A stretch of DNA of 64,000 nt from Dasyornis broadbenti (GCA_013397935.1 VZRN01000634.1:1207017-1271016); one strand, 5' to 3'; positions 48,869-60,000 are shown, counted from the first letter of the stretch. Notes: generated from the sequence alone by a model not told the origin. A program made the numbers and translations.

Positions 48869-49916
48869 ATGACGATGCTGCTGGACGGAGGGCCGCAGTT
48901 CCCGGCGCTGGGGGTGAGCGGCTTCGCGGCGCCCCGCCACCACGAAATGCCGGGTCGCGATGCCGCCGCCGGCGGTATGGGGCTGAGTCCGTTCGGGGAC
49001 TCCTCGCACGCCGCCGCCTTCAAGCTAAACGCGGCTCCGCACGATCTCGCCGCCGGGCAAAGCTCGGCATTCACGCCGCAGGCGCCGGGCTACGCCAGCG
49101 CCCTGGGTCACCACCACCATCACCACCACCACGCCGGCCAGGTGGCCTCCTACGGCGGGGCCGCCGCCTTCAACTCAACCCGCGACTTTCTGTTCCGCAA
49201 CCGCGGCTCCGGCATCACGGACGCCGCCTCCGGCACGGCGCAACACGGGCTCTTCGGCGGCTCCCCCGGCGGCTTGCACGGCCCCGGCGGCATCCCGGAC
49301 ACCCCGGGCTACCTGCTCTTCCCGGGGCTGCACGACCAGAGCCCGAGCCACACGTCCCCCAACGGGCATGTGGACAACGGGCAGATGCATCTGGGGCTGC
49401 GCGGGGACCTCTTCGGGCGGCCGGATCCTTACCGGGCCGTCTCCAGCCCCCGGACGGACCCTTACGCCGGCGCCCAGTTCCACAACTACAACCACATGAA
49501 TATGAATATGGGCATGAACGTGGCGGCCCACCACCACCACCATCACCATCACCATCACGGCCCTGGCGCTTTCTTTCGGTACATGCGCCAGCCCATCAAG
49601 CAAGAATTGTCCTGCAAGTGGCTCGACGAGAGCCAGCTCAGCCGGCCCAAGAAGAGCTGCGACAGGACTTTCAGCACCATGCACGAGTTGGTGACCCATG
49701 TCACCATGGAGCACGTCGGGGGGCCGGAGCAGAACAACCACATCTGCTACTGGGATGAGTGTCCGCGGGAAGGCAAGTCCTTCAAGGCGAAATACAAACT
49801 GGTGAACCACATTCGGGTACACACAGGGGAGAAGCCCTTCCCCTGCCCTTTCCCGGGCTGTGGCAAGATCTTTGCCCGCTCCGAGAACCTCAAGATTCAC
49901 AAGCGGACGCACACAG
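48869..49916 (+). CDS. ZIC3: ZIC3 coding exon 1
   Basis: It encodes residues 1-349 plus the first base of Gly350: the whole N-terminal domain and zinc fingers 1-3. The donor is G|GTAAGG at 49,916/49,917, a consensus site leaving phase 1. The exon is itself a CpG island. Reading on into the intron would add about 43 residues before a stop at 50,045-50,047, so unspliced RNA would lack fingers 4 and 5. Confidence 0.97.
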
Positions 49917-51459
49917 GTAAGGCCCGTGTCCGTGTGTCCCCCCACCTGGGACGCAGGGCTTCAGGAGGTTCCGCGGGGCTGCGGGGACGGGCCGGCGGCT
50001 GCCGTAGCGCGAGGCGCGCGGCGCTGCCTCCGCTCTCGCCCTCCTGAGCGCCTGTGCGGAGGGAACCATAGAAATGCTAATGACATCTCATTTTGGGTGA
50101 CTTCCGCTCCTTTTTTATTTTTAGGCCTGATTGGCGTCTCTCGTAATTAAATCGGCGATACTTTTGTCAAAGTATTTTTATTTGCAGCCCCGACTTTCCT
50201 TCAGTCGTCCTGCACGGGTGGAGGGAAAAGAGGGGGAAGGCTGGAAGCAAACGTATTTTGGCTTGTATCGTCGAGTAGGTCTTGTAAAGCTGTCTGAGCC
50301 TCTGAATTTATCTCGGGTCTTCTCGCTTCCCAAGCTCGCTCAGCCGCCTTCCCTGCTGAAGCCCAGAGTGGGCCTGGCGGGAGGTGAGGTAAAAGTAATA
50401 AAAGCTGATCCAAATTTATCTGACACGTAACAAACTTTACTGTCCATCTTCCCCTTCATTTGTTGTAGTGCTTGTGCATCCCTAAGGCGGGGGTGAGCGG
50501 GGCAGATGTTGTCCTGGGAGGAGGCAGGTGGGGATGGAAACGGCCCTCCTTCACCCCTTCTTAAATTTCACAGGTGAGAAGCCTTTCAAGTGCGAGTTTG
50601 AGGGCTGCGACAGGCGCTTCGCCAACAGCAGTGACAGGAAGAAACACATGCACGTCCACACCTCGGACAAGCCCTACATCTGCAAGGTGTGCGACAAATC
50701 CTACACCCACCCCAGCTCACTTAGGAAACACATGAAGGTAAATCACCCCAGTGCTCCAGTCCTTTCCTCCCTGAGCAGTGATGCTCAGTCACTGGCGTGC
50801 TCAGGGCTTGTTCCCCCAGAGCAGAGCAGAGTTGAGCTCCATGTTCCCAGCATGGCCCGAGTAGTCCGTGGTGTCTAGGCTATGGCTGGAGCACAGCCTG
50901 GGGAAATGGCGTAGTTGCTTTTTGTGCTCCCACTGGTGCAAGTGCTGCCCGGTTTGCAGAGCGTGACTCAATGCTGGAAGGTTGTACAAGTGCAACCTGG
51001 CCTGTGGCTGCAGCCCCCCCCATGCTGGGACATGGCAGCCCCCGTCCTGGGATATTGCAGCCCCCCTGACCAGGACGCTGCAGCGAAGTTGCCAGGGGCT
51101 GAAGCAGGCGTTTGTCGCCAGTGCTCAGTGGCTGGCCAGGCATGAACCGCCTGATCGCTGGGCAGGGCCGAGCTGCTGCTCCACAGTGAGCCTCCTGCAC
51201 GGAGGAACAGCCCAACCTGTCGCAGCGGAGTGGTGGGGGCACCAAGCTCGCTCCCATCTCTGCCTCTTGGTTTTAGGTGCACGAATCCCAGGGGTCGGAT
51301 TCTTCCCCTGCAGCCAGTTCGGGGTACGAGTCCTCCACCCCCCCTGCGGTGGGCTCCGCCGGCAGTAAGGACTCCACTAAAACGCCACCGGCCACCCTTC
51401 AGAATAACGCCGGCCACAATCCTGGACTGCCCCCCAATTTTAATGAGTGGTATGTGTGA
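48869..51459 (+). CDS. ZIC3: ZIC3 zinc-finger transcription factor (three exons, complete)
   Basis: Joined coding sequence 48,869-49,916, 50,574-50,737 and 51,277-51,459 encodes 464 residues. ZIC3 is a nuclear DNA-binding regulator of left-right patterning, gastrulation, neural and neural-crest development, and it interacts with GLI factors. The MTMLLDGGPQFP start and NPGLPPNFNEWYV end identify ZIC3 rather than ZIC1 or ZIC2, which start MLLDAGPQ and end differently. Domains in order: ZOC-like SPFGDSSHAAAFKLN (40-54); His8 (81-88); FNSTRDFLFR (101-110); His10 (221-230); the ZF-NC segment GPGAFFRYMR (231-240); a SUMO-type IKQE (243-246); five C2H2 fingers with ligands C249/C264/H277/H282, C293/C298/H314/H318, C326/C331/H344/H348, C356/C361/H374/H378 and C386/C389/H402/H406; and a Ser/Thr/Pro-rich tail. 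The alanine tract of mammalian ZIC3 is reduced to AAA (48-50). The start is fixed by homology, since only one base precedes it. A second Met at codon 3 aligns with the ZIC1/2 start. Confidence 0.98.
49917..50573 (+). other. ZIC3: ZIC3 intron 1 (657 bp)
   Basis: It runs from GTAAGG to a TTTCACAG acceptor ending at 50,573. The first 130 bases continue the CpG island. The middle (50,060-50,200) is AT-richer and single-copy, and includes a decoy acceptor-like TTTATTTTTAG near 50,115-50,125. No repeat insertion is seen. Confidence 0.9.
50574..50737 (+). CDS. ZIC3: ZIC3 coding exon 2
   Basis: A 164-bp exon encoding the rest of Gly350 through Lys404: finger 4 and all of finger 5 except its last zinc ligand. 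The linker TGEKPF is rebuilt exactly across the exon 1/2 junction, which confirms the splice sites. The donor is AAG|GTAAAT at 50,737/50,738, phase 0. Confidence 0.97.
50738..51276 (+). other. ZIC3: ZIC3 intron 2 (539 bp)
   Basis: It runs from GTAAAT to a TTGGTTTTAG acceptor. It carries a loose local repeat of GCAGCCCCC with ATGCTGGGA or CCTGGGATA at about 51,008-51,084. Retention would keep the frame open for 46 codons to a TAG at 50,876-50,878 (see findings). Confidence 0.9.
51277..51459 (+). CDS. ZIC3: ZIC3 coding exon 3
   Basis: It starts GTG CAC, supplying the last zinc ligand of finger 5 (H406), then a Ser/Pro/Thr-rich tail with SSPAASSGYESSTPP (413-427) and the invariant FNEWYV end. 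The TGA stop is at 51,457-51,459. The tail length matches mammalian ZIC3 closely, so the gene is neither truncated nor frameshifted here. Confidence 0.97.
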   Translation: MHESQGSDSSPAASSGYESSTPPAVGSAGSKDSTKTPPATLQNNAGHNPGLPPNFNEWYV

Positions 51460-52140
51460 AGGCAGCTGCTGCCCGGCCACAGACTGGACCAAATGCATTG
51501 GGAATGGGGGAAAAAAAAATGGACAAACCAAGCCAACTGCAGCTCGCTCCCACGGAAATGGAGTTTCCACACCGATGATCGCATAGGGCTACACCTAGTT
51601 AACTGCCAGGATCCGGAGGGGGGTCTTTTATTATTATATTAAAATTATTACTATTTTTTTGCAAGCCCAGACGCTGGACTAGCCATGTCCTTTTCTCAGG
51701 ATTAGATTTCTTTTTTTCGTTGTCATTTTTTTCCGTCACAGTCATTTCTTAGATTTTTGTTTTTCCCCTCCTCCTTGCCCGAGTCCCTGTTCCTCCAATT
51801 CCTCGCTATTTTTTTGTTCTGAAGTTGTTTTGTTTTTCTTTCTTTCGGTGGGATGTTGACATGAGGATGAAAATTCTCCTTCACCTTAGTGGTGATTGTT
51901 TAAACTTACAGTCTTAAACCGTGCCAAAGTCCTGTTATGTCTTGAACTTTCCTTTCTAGCTCTCCTGCTGCTTCTTTCTCTGCTCTTCTCTTTCTCCTTC
52001 TCTCTCTCCAAACATTACACTTGTGAATGTATTCTCGTCTGATGGGGTCGGTCAGTATTTTTCAGGATGAGGATGTGGTGTTTATTCTGCCCAGATTGTG
52101 ACGTTTAGTATAACAGTTGCCTTTTTGTAATAACTTTTTT

Positions 52141-52148
52141 TGTAAATA
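52141..52148 (+). promoter_or_regulatory. ZIC3: Pumilio response element in ZIC3 3' UTR
   Basis: TGTAAATA fits the Pumilio consensus TGTANATA. PUM1/2 bind such sites to repress and destabilise mRNAs. A single perfect site in a short AU-rich 3' UTR is suggestive; binding is inferred. Confidence 0.5.
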
Positions 52149-52307
52149 CATACCCATGATGCCATATTTATCGTTCGTAATTTAATTATTGATACAAAGT
52201 GCCGGGAACTGAACAATATTTATGGGGAGAAAAAATTGTTTTCTAACAAAAAAATACAAACAAAAAAATTCCAACTCTGTACAGCTTTTGGTTATAACTG
52301 CTTTAGC

Positions 52308-52313
52308 ATTAAA
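52308..52313 (+). terminator. ZIC3: ATTAAA polyadenylation signal of ZIC3
   Basis: ATTAAA is the commonest variant signal. Cleavage is expected about 15-20 bases downstream, before the GU-rich TGTTTTGG at 52,320-52,327. Base composition switches sharply from AT-rich to CpG-rich within 20 bases after it, consistent with the end of the transcript unit. Confidence 0.75.
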
Positions 52314-52329
52314 AGTTTATTGTTTTGGA

Positions 52330-52615
52330 AAGAGCCGTTTTTGACCTCCTCCGGGGCACGGGGCAGCCGCGGGTGCCGTCGCGGGCCCGGCTGGCGCCGG
52401 GGCCGTACCCGGGCCGTTGTTTTCGAACTGGCGATGCCGGGTGAAGTCTCCTCCTCGCCGCCGATCTTTCTCCCGTCCCTTTGTCCCCGCCCTCCACCGC
52501 CGAGCGGCTTCGCTCCCCCGCCACCTTCCCGAGCGGGCCGAGCTCGGGTCACGGCGTCGCCGACGGAGAGGAGCGGCAGGGGCAGCGGGGCCACCTCGAT
52601 GGGGAGGTTCCGACG
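52330..52615 (+). other. Possible noncoding first exon ending in a consensus donor
   Basis: CGACG|GTGAGTACC at 52,611-52,624 is an excellent splice donor lying inside the CpG island on the + strand, a typical place for the end of a first exon. No start site or acceptor partner can be fixed from sequence alone. If real it would be a gene or lncRNA starting in the island just downstream of ZIC3, or a ZIC3 readthrough exon. Confidence 0.25.
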
Positions 52616-53469
52616 GTGAGTACCGGGCCGGGCCGGAGCGGCGCGCCGCTCGCCGCCCCTTGGGTGCAGCGCCGGAGTGCGGGAGCCGGGCAGACGCGCA
52701 GGACCAGCCCGCTGGCACTGGGCTGCTTGCCGGGGGCGGGCCTGGGGCGACCGCGCGGTGGGCAGGACTTTCTCCGTGATCGTCTGGTTTGGTTTGTTTT
52801 GTTTTTCTTTATTTCTGAATAGGATGCAGAAAAGCCTTCCCGTCCTCGGGAGAGAAAAAGGATCGAGATGACATCTCACCCGAGAAACTTCACACACGAG
52901 CCCCAAGCAACCAGAGCGATGGTGGAAACTGCCCATCCCCGGCAAATCTTGGTGTACCCGGCGCCCGCGAGGCACCGGTTGCCCGGCGGGCGGGCGGGCC
53001 GTCCGGAGCTGCGGCGGGAATGCCCGACGGCCTCCTGCCCCGGCGGAGCGCGGCCAGTGCGGGTGCGCTGCTCTGCATGCTTCCTCGGGCAGTAGGGACT
53101 TGCCGCGGGCTTACCCCACCCCCGGGGGCAAGCAGGAATCCGCACCACGGGCTCCGCAGCTTCGCTGACCGGGTGAGACCCCCGACAGGCCCGTCTTGAA
53201 CTTGACTGGGGGCACAGTGGAAGCACTGGCGGTGTCCCATCCCGTCCTGCTGCCGCAGGGGCCGCTCGGGCGAGCAAGCCGTGGAACCTTGCATGCTTTA
53301 AAATTTACGTTTGAACGAATTTACCCTCTCTTTCCTCCAAAGGTGCAAAAAAAAAAAAAAAAAAACGGGAAAAAGGTTTCTGTGGCCGAAAAAGACAGGA
53401 GAAAGGTGGATTGCAGCCGCAAAGGCTGCACATCTAAAACAAACAAACGCCACCCTCCCCGCCCTCCCC

Positions 53470-53510
53470 CTATTTTAAGGGGCCAGCTCCCCACTGGCCC
53501 CTTAAAATAG
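53470..53510. repeat. Perfect 17-bp inverted repeat with 7-base loop
   Basis: CTATTTTAAGGGGCCAG at 53,470-53,486 is followed by the spacer CTCCCCA and its exact reverse complement at 53,494-53,510. The next flanking pair (C and T) does not match. This would form a 17-bp hairpin in DNA or RNA. It is too short for a typical miRNA precursor. Confidence 0.95.
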
Positions 53511-54010
53511 TTCCATTCGAGGTGTCCCGGCTAGGCATGGATCTCTCCTTCTCTTTTGCTGTGAAGTCTTTCGCTGTGCGCAGAGCCGAGCCTGGGGCTG
53601 AACGCGGAGCGCTGCCGGCCCGGGTCCGTCCCGAGGGGCGAGCGGGCCCGCCCTGCACCGCGGCGGGCGAGGAGCAGTGGAGTCGCCGGGCGCCGTCGGA
53701 TTTTCCTCGGACACCCATCTCTGGGTCGTGTCTGCGTTCCTCCGGACCGCGCCAGGCTTGGAAAACGTGGCGGTAGGCTCGGTTTCGTTACTGCTTTGCT
53801 CGGACCCGGGGAGGCGTGGGACGTGCAGGGCTCCGGGGGAAGCGCAGGGCTGGCGGCAGAGCGCCTCGGGACGGGTCCTGCAGGGGCGGCTACTGCTGTC
53901 GGGACCCAAAACGCCGTCCCAGAGTGGGGGGGCTCTGCTGTGGCTGCGGTTGTCCGGCTTGGGGAGCCGTGGCCGGGAGGATGTAGCATCTCCGACCCTG
54001 GAGTAATGGC

Positions 54011-57000
54011 CCCCCTGGAGGATCAGTGCAGGGGTGCTTTCTGGCCCTGCAGTGGCTCTGACTGGTCCCCGGGGCCTCTGGGCCACGCTGGCAAAGTTGC
54101 CCTCCTGCCTGCCCCCGCTGATGCTTGCTTCAACTGGCAGCACTGCCCCTGCCATTTTTGTGGACTCCCAGAACTTAAAACCAGCATCCTGGCTCATTTG
54201 GCGTCTTTGGGGTCGCAGCCAGTCCCCTACCTTGGGGCCTCACCATCCAGACAGGGCTCAGTTTGGGGAAGAGTGGAGCAAACCGTTGTCTGCATCCCCC
54301 TGAGGCTCAGGGTCCCCCTCTGCCATTCTGCAGCCCTCCAAAATGGGGCATGGACTGGGAAGGTGCAGCTCTGACTGTGTGTGTGTGTGTATGGTACAAG
54401 ATGAAGCAATGTATTCAGGATGGGTATAAAAAGGGCTGGGGACCTGTTTGGCTCTGAAATGCTTGCGAAGCACAGGGTTCATCACCAGCACTGTGAGGTG
54501 GGGCAGGAGGGCCATGCCCCCTGAGCATGCTACAGTGTACTGGTGGGTGCTGCTGTCAGTGCAGCGCCTCTGCCCCACCAGCTGCTGCTGACTCTGAGAC
54601 CTTGGGAGTGAAAGCCAGAGAGGAGCTGTCTCATCCTGCAGCCAAGTCCCCGGCTTTAATGGAAAAATAAGAAGGGTTTTTCTGTAAAAAGAGGTAAAAA
54701 GTCTCTATTCTTCACCCTTGCCAATTACAGGGACATACAGAGAGTCCTGGAATGGGAAACATCCTCTCTCCTGGATTTCTTAGGCTGGTTTTGTGAGCTG
54801 GGGAGAGACAGCTCATGATTTTCAAAGCCAGGGCCTGGCAGTGGGGACCTGTGCTCACAGATCAGGCAAAAGCATTGCAGAGCTGACCAGGGCAGGACAG
54901 TTCTGGCAGGGCAGGTGCCATGTTAGCTCAGCTCCTAGTGTATCATGATAAATGGGACTCGTGTCACACTCCAGAAGAGTCCCAGGACTGTTCACAGACA
55001 GGGGACATATTCTGCTATTCTCTCCCAGACTGGCAGCTCTCTTGAAGTTGCTGTGCTTGCTTGTATGAGTGGGATTAGGTGGATTTATCCCCAGATAAAC
55101 AGAACTCAGGATGGTTTTTAAAACGGGTAATGTTGATTCATTGTGCTGTAACGAATCTAAGCAGAGGCAGGCGATGAACTGGAGCCATTCCATCTCTACC
55201 ACGCTTTATGAGCTATGAATATTTTGATTCCTTTGGTGTCATTATTTTTGCATATTTGTTTCTCTGTCTGGTGTAATCCTCTGAAAAAAATATTTTTTTC
55301 AAGCTTTATGTGTGCCGTTAGCATCTAGTGGTTGCACACGGTGTGAAGGCAGAGTCTTGAAGGCATTTTGATCAGGTTGTGTTCAAGTGTCTTGGCTTTA
55401 CAGCACCAGAAATTAAGTTCCTATAATAAACCCGTTTGCTGTAAAGCTCCAAAGCAGTGGATAGGGTGTAGTATTGTGTGTTTGCATTTTTTTTTTTTTA
55501 ATATGACGTTCCCAGATTAAAAGCATCACATACTAACACCAGCTTTTTTAGCTGAGTATAACTTTCATGACTCTTTGCTAAGCCATCCCTGTTATTTATG
55601 CTGTTGCTATGATCAGCTATAAGGAGAATATTTCTGCAGAGATGCACTCTTGGTTTGGAGAGGTAAAACTCCAGAAAAACCTGTGTTCTTTGAGAAATTT
55701 AATTTTATAATGGAGCATGCAGAAGGAGATAGTTTATAATGCAGTGATTAATCTGTACATCCCCTGAACTAAGACATTTAGTTAACCTTTCTGTGCTGTT
55801 TGTATGGGATAAAAATATAATCTGTCTTGCTAGTGCCTGCTCACCTGAACATAACTGCGGGCAGTAAAAATGCCTTTGTAAGAGCTTACAGCGGTGAGTG
55901 AGAATGGCAAAGCAAAGACCTGCCCTGCAGACCTGATAGAAGACCATTTAGGATGGCTTTACAGACATCCGTGCTGTTCTAGTTGTGGAAAACCACCCCC
56001 CTGCAGAATCTGGGGGAGGCAGTTGTCAAAGGAGGCAGAGATATATTTTAATATTAAGATGCTAATTTTATTCTCAGTAAAGAAGGTTGTGTGCTGCTTA
56101 GGTTTTCTTTTAGCTGACACTTTGGTAATGTTTTTCCATTTCAAATGTTTGTGTGAAAAGAAACTTTAATAAAAAGAGCTGGGAAAAAAAGAGAGTTTAG
56201 CAGAATGATTTTGTTTTGGCAACTTGTTCAGTAGTGGCAGCTTTGAAATTGTCAAGGCTCAACTTTGAAATGGTTGAATGGGCGATATGTGGAGTTTCTT
56301 TTGAGGGAGACCCTCATTCCTGTGCACTGTGGGCAAGGTATCCTGACCTGGGACAGCTGGGAAACTCAGGAGAAAAGTCACTGGTAGTCCTGCTGGCTGG
56401 GAAGAGGCTGGGGAAGTGGAGAGCTTAATGGCCGAGGTTCATAAAGGATTCGTGCAGAATAGGGCTATTTCCATGGTTTTATTGTTTTTCAGAGCATCGT
56501 ATAATCCCAGTCTGGGCCTGTGGTGGTTCTGCAGCTACAAAATGGCTCTTAGTGGATTTTTGGGCACTGGGCATGGCAGAGCAAGGCGCTGGGCAGAGGT
56601 CCTGAAGCTTTCTGGGGGCTGTGCCCCACCTGGCTTCCAGACTGTCTCTCTTCTGCCAGACACTGCTCTGTGGGCAGGAAAAATGTGGAACCTCAGTAGC
56701 GTTTGGTAAGGGGGGAAAAGAGTGTTTTTCCCTGCAGCCTGTGTGGAGACTGTGCCCAGGCAGCCGTGGGATGTCACCGCTCCCTGCGCTCCAGAGGGAG
56801 CAGAGTGGGAGTTTGGAACAGGAAGGGGCGTTGTGCTTTATTCACAGCCTGAGACGCAGCCTTTAGCTGGCAGGGTTACAGCAGGGTAGAAAACGTTGGG
56901 ATTTTGGTTTCTACTGGCCATGGGCTTGCTGCATTTGTATGCCGTGGAGAACAACCACTTTGGAAATACAGCTCAATCCAGAAAGGCTCGAGAAGAGGGC

Positions 57001-60000
57001 ATTAGCATATAGTCTTTGTCTGAAATAAAATGATTTACTAATCTATACCTTCTTTAAATTCCTCCCAGCTTCGTTAAGACATTATTTCAGTGCAAATCCT
57101 GGTGTTTGTTTTTTTTTTTTAAGTATTTTTACCTTTCTGTACTTTATGTAGCATAATTCTTGTTTTGAGAAAGAAGGTATTGTTCTTTTTGTTTGCTTTT
57201 GTCCATATTTTAATTTTTTTCTTTTTGTTTTTTTACCTGTGCTAGTAGAATGGTGTTGAATTTAGGGTTTCCACTACTTCAGTGTGCTCTTATTGAAAAG
57301 AAACTATTTTTTTTTTTTTTGCATTTATTAACTCCATGGACTTGAGCTTTTCTGGGATTATTAGTCAACTCAAGAAAAAAGTAAAGTGTGTGTTGAGATT
57401 GGAGAAACTCAGTCTTAGCTATAGTAAAAATCTTAATTTGGACCCAAATATTATCTTTGATTAAGAGAAAAAGCTTCGTGCAGCAGGTGATGTGACTAAA
57501 ATTTCTCTGACTCATGCAGAGTGCAGAGGTTGCAAGGACTGGTTTCTGGTTTCTCACTAGTGCAAGGATTCCTGGTGAGGAAGGCAGATGTTCCCCAGAA
57601 TACTCATTTTCCCAGAGTATTTTTATTTTTACTGGAAAGAAGACGCTGCAAGAACTTTCTGAAACTGTCAATCATAAATATTTAAAAATCGTATTCCAGG
57701 CACACTTAAAATGGACTTGCTCAATTTTACAGGATTATAATAGAAAAAAGTGGACAATTGTTTTTTCCTTTTCCTCTTATTTTTTTCAGAGCCTCACTGG
57801 CCAGATTTTATTTTGCTGCCTTTTTTTTTTTTTTTTTCCGGTGACAATTGCAAGCCCAAAGGGGCACTTAACTTGCTTTAAAACATATGCTTTAAGTGTT
57901 TTAAAGTGAGCTTGAATTTTTCTGTAATTTCATGATTCTAGAGCTTGACGTATATTTTTTAAAATGAGGCTGTTGCCAACATTGTAAAAATAGGCAAAAT
58001 TGCATCAGTAAAATATATATATAATTTTTAGTCTTGACCTAGGGTAGTGTTTTAAAATAATACAGTAAGGTGGAGTATTTTACTTTAATGGCTTTGCAGC
58101 ACTCATTTTGTTTTTAAAATGAGATACCAACTTATCGCAATGTCCTACATTTTTTTCTGTTTCCTTTTGAAACTACGCCTTGAAGACGCTCTCTCTACCT
58201 TTGGGAGGATGCTGGGCTGAGATTAAAAAAAAGCCCTTTCTGTTGTTGCTGACTTTATGTTGCTGAGGACTTGATTTCAGAGGAGTTCCCCAACCCTTCA
58301 AAAAATCTCAGGTTGGAAAAACTTAAAAAAAAAAAAAGAGAAGAAAATTCTAAAAAAAATTTAAAACATTAGCTCCTTTTTAAAACTATAAGATTACACG
58401 GTGCGTTTTAAGAATTATGATTTGATAGAAAACTTACTGGGTCCTGCGCGGGGTCCCGCTGTGGGGCTGAGCTCTACCAGACTTGCTCACCGCTGTGGTC
58501 GCTCGGTGTGTTTAACGTGAAACCAGAATGGACGCTGTAAGCTGTGTCGTGGTGTCTGCAGACCTCAGAGGGCAGAGAAGAAGAGTACAGTGGGCTCTTC
58601 TAAATAGTCCCAATTTCAGACTGTGTCCACTTGATCATATTTATAGAAATTTATAACTCAGAACTCCAGAAATTTGTAACACAAACTTGAGCAACTGTAG
58701 CATTAAAGCAGACTTCTTTGTTGTTATTTAATTTTCATCCAAGGTAGGGAAAGAAAATTATAGAGAGAACAATAGTTTATATCAGCAACTTAGTTTTATG
58801 ACACTTGTATTTCTAGATTTTGTAATTTTGCTATAGATTAAGAAATAATTCCCTTCCAGATTGACAGTAAATTGCGCTGAAAGAATTAAACTGGTGTGCT
58901 CGCTACAAAGTATAAAATCAAATATATTAGCGAAACATTAATGCCATGAAAATATGTTTTCTTCTTTCATTGGTTTTCTGTTCTTAGTCTCGGACAGTCT
59001 TTTACAAAAAAGGTAGTTGTCAGTACAGCAATGGGACTAAATTGCACTCCGTGGAGAGGCTGACGCAAGGAAGGGGCATTGGAGAAATACTGCATTTCAT
59101 AAACAAAATCACTAGAGCATTAGGAGAGCAAACATGTGGTTTTATGTACATAGTTATAAATATTTAAACATGCAAAATGAAAATGTTACTAAATATCTGG
59201 TTTTCATTATCTTAAGATGAACATTTTCATTCTTGGAAGTGTTGCTGGCTGTCTGCACAGAGCGATCACCACCCCCTCCCCAGAATGAATGATGTGTAAT
59301 GTGAAAACGTGTTAAAATGCACAGTTGTTTGTAATATCTTCTACCAAAGTGGAAGACATTCTACCAAATTTGGTATTCTACTGAATCACAAAGTATTCTT
59401 GCCCAACAAAGAGGCAGCCATTCTGATCTGTCAGCAACTTGCTTGCTGGATATTATGAAAAATCTGAGGACGGTTTAGAAAATATAAGATGTCACTCAGT
59501 GAGCTTCAACTTGCGTCCTGCCATCCCTTCTCCAGCAAAATTCCTACAGAAGTCAATGAAATATGCGACTGCTGATTTTATCATTAGCAACCTATTATTT
59601 TGAAGCGTCAACAAGCGCGGAAGTGTTCTATGTGCCTCCGTGGAAGGGGTGGAAGACTGCAGTAGGAAGTCTGGGGTGGGGAGCCCAGGGTCTGCCCCTT
59701 GGCAGGGCTCTCACTGCAGGATTGAGGGTGCGCCTTTCAATAGGATTGAGGCAGGCCGTGGTGGACACAGGTTGTGCAATTTATCTCACATGAGTGGAGA
59801 GGCCTGTGAGCAAGCAGAGGCCACGCTGTGCATCACTATTCATAATAAGGCAGGTGTCTGATTCCTCAGATCCAGCTTAGGCAGCTGTCTCTTGGCTTCG
59901 GTTCTTCCCCATCCCTGCATCCCCTCCGACTGTGCTTTGGATGTCATGAAATCAGGTGCCAAATGAGATATTTATTTGTTTTTTTAATGCGCCAGAAAAC

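Larger units (their letters stand above)
51460..52331 (+). other. ZIC3: ZIC3 3' UTR
   Basis: About 870 bases of T-rich, AT-rich sequence between the stop codon and the ATTAAA signal. AU-rich words such as TATTTAT recur in the last 200 bases, suggesting an unstable regulated mRNA. The distal end is inferred from the signal and a following TGTTTTGG GU-rich element. No internal canonical AATAAA was noticed. Confidence 0.8.
52330..54010. promoter_or_regulatory. CpG island immediately downstream of ZIC3
   Basis: Dense CpG and high GC start directly after the ZIC3 polyadenylation site and run about 1.7 kb, interrupted by an A/T-richer part at about 52,780-52,870 and 53,290-53,520 (with an A19 run at 53,347-53,365). 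Frames are open on several strands but none has a recognisable domain. It could be an independent promoter for a noncoding RNA or part of the Polycomb domain of ZIC3. Confidence 0.6.

Noticed and set aside
48090..49074. Long frames spanning the N gap on both strands
   Set aside because: Their length comes from undetermined bases. Only the + strand part from 48,869 is real coding sequence, and it starts at the ZIC3 ATG.
49175..49945. 256-residue - strand open frame opposite ZIC3 exon 1
   Set aside because: It is a shadow of the GC-rich ZIC3 exon; its Val/His-rich runs are the complement of the poly-His codons, and it has no domain.
53796..54374. 192-residue + strand frame downstream of ZIC3
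   Set aside because: It begins inside the CpG island, runs into plain sequence, has no domain or signal, and its Trp/Cys-rich content fits a chance frame.
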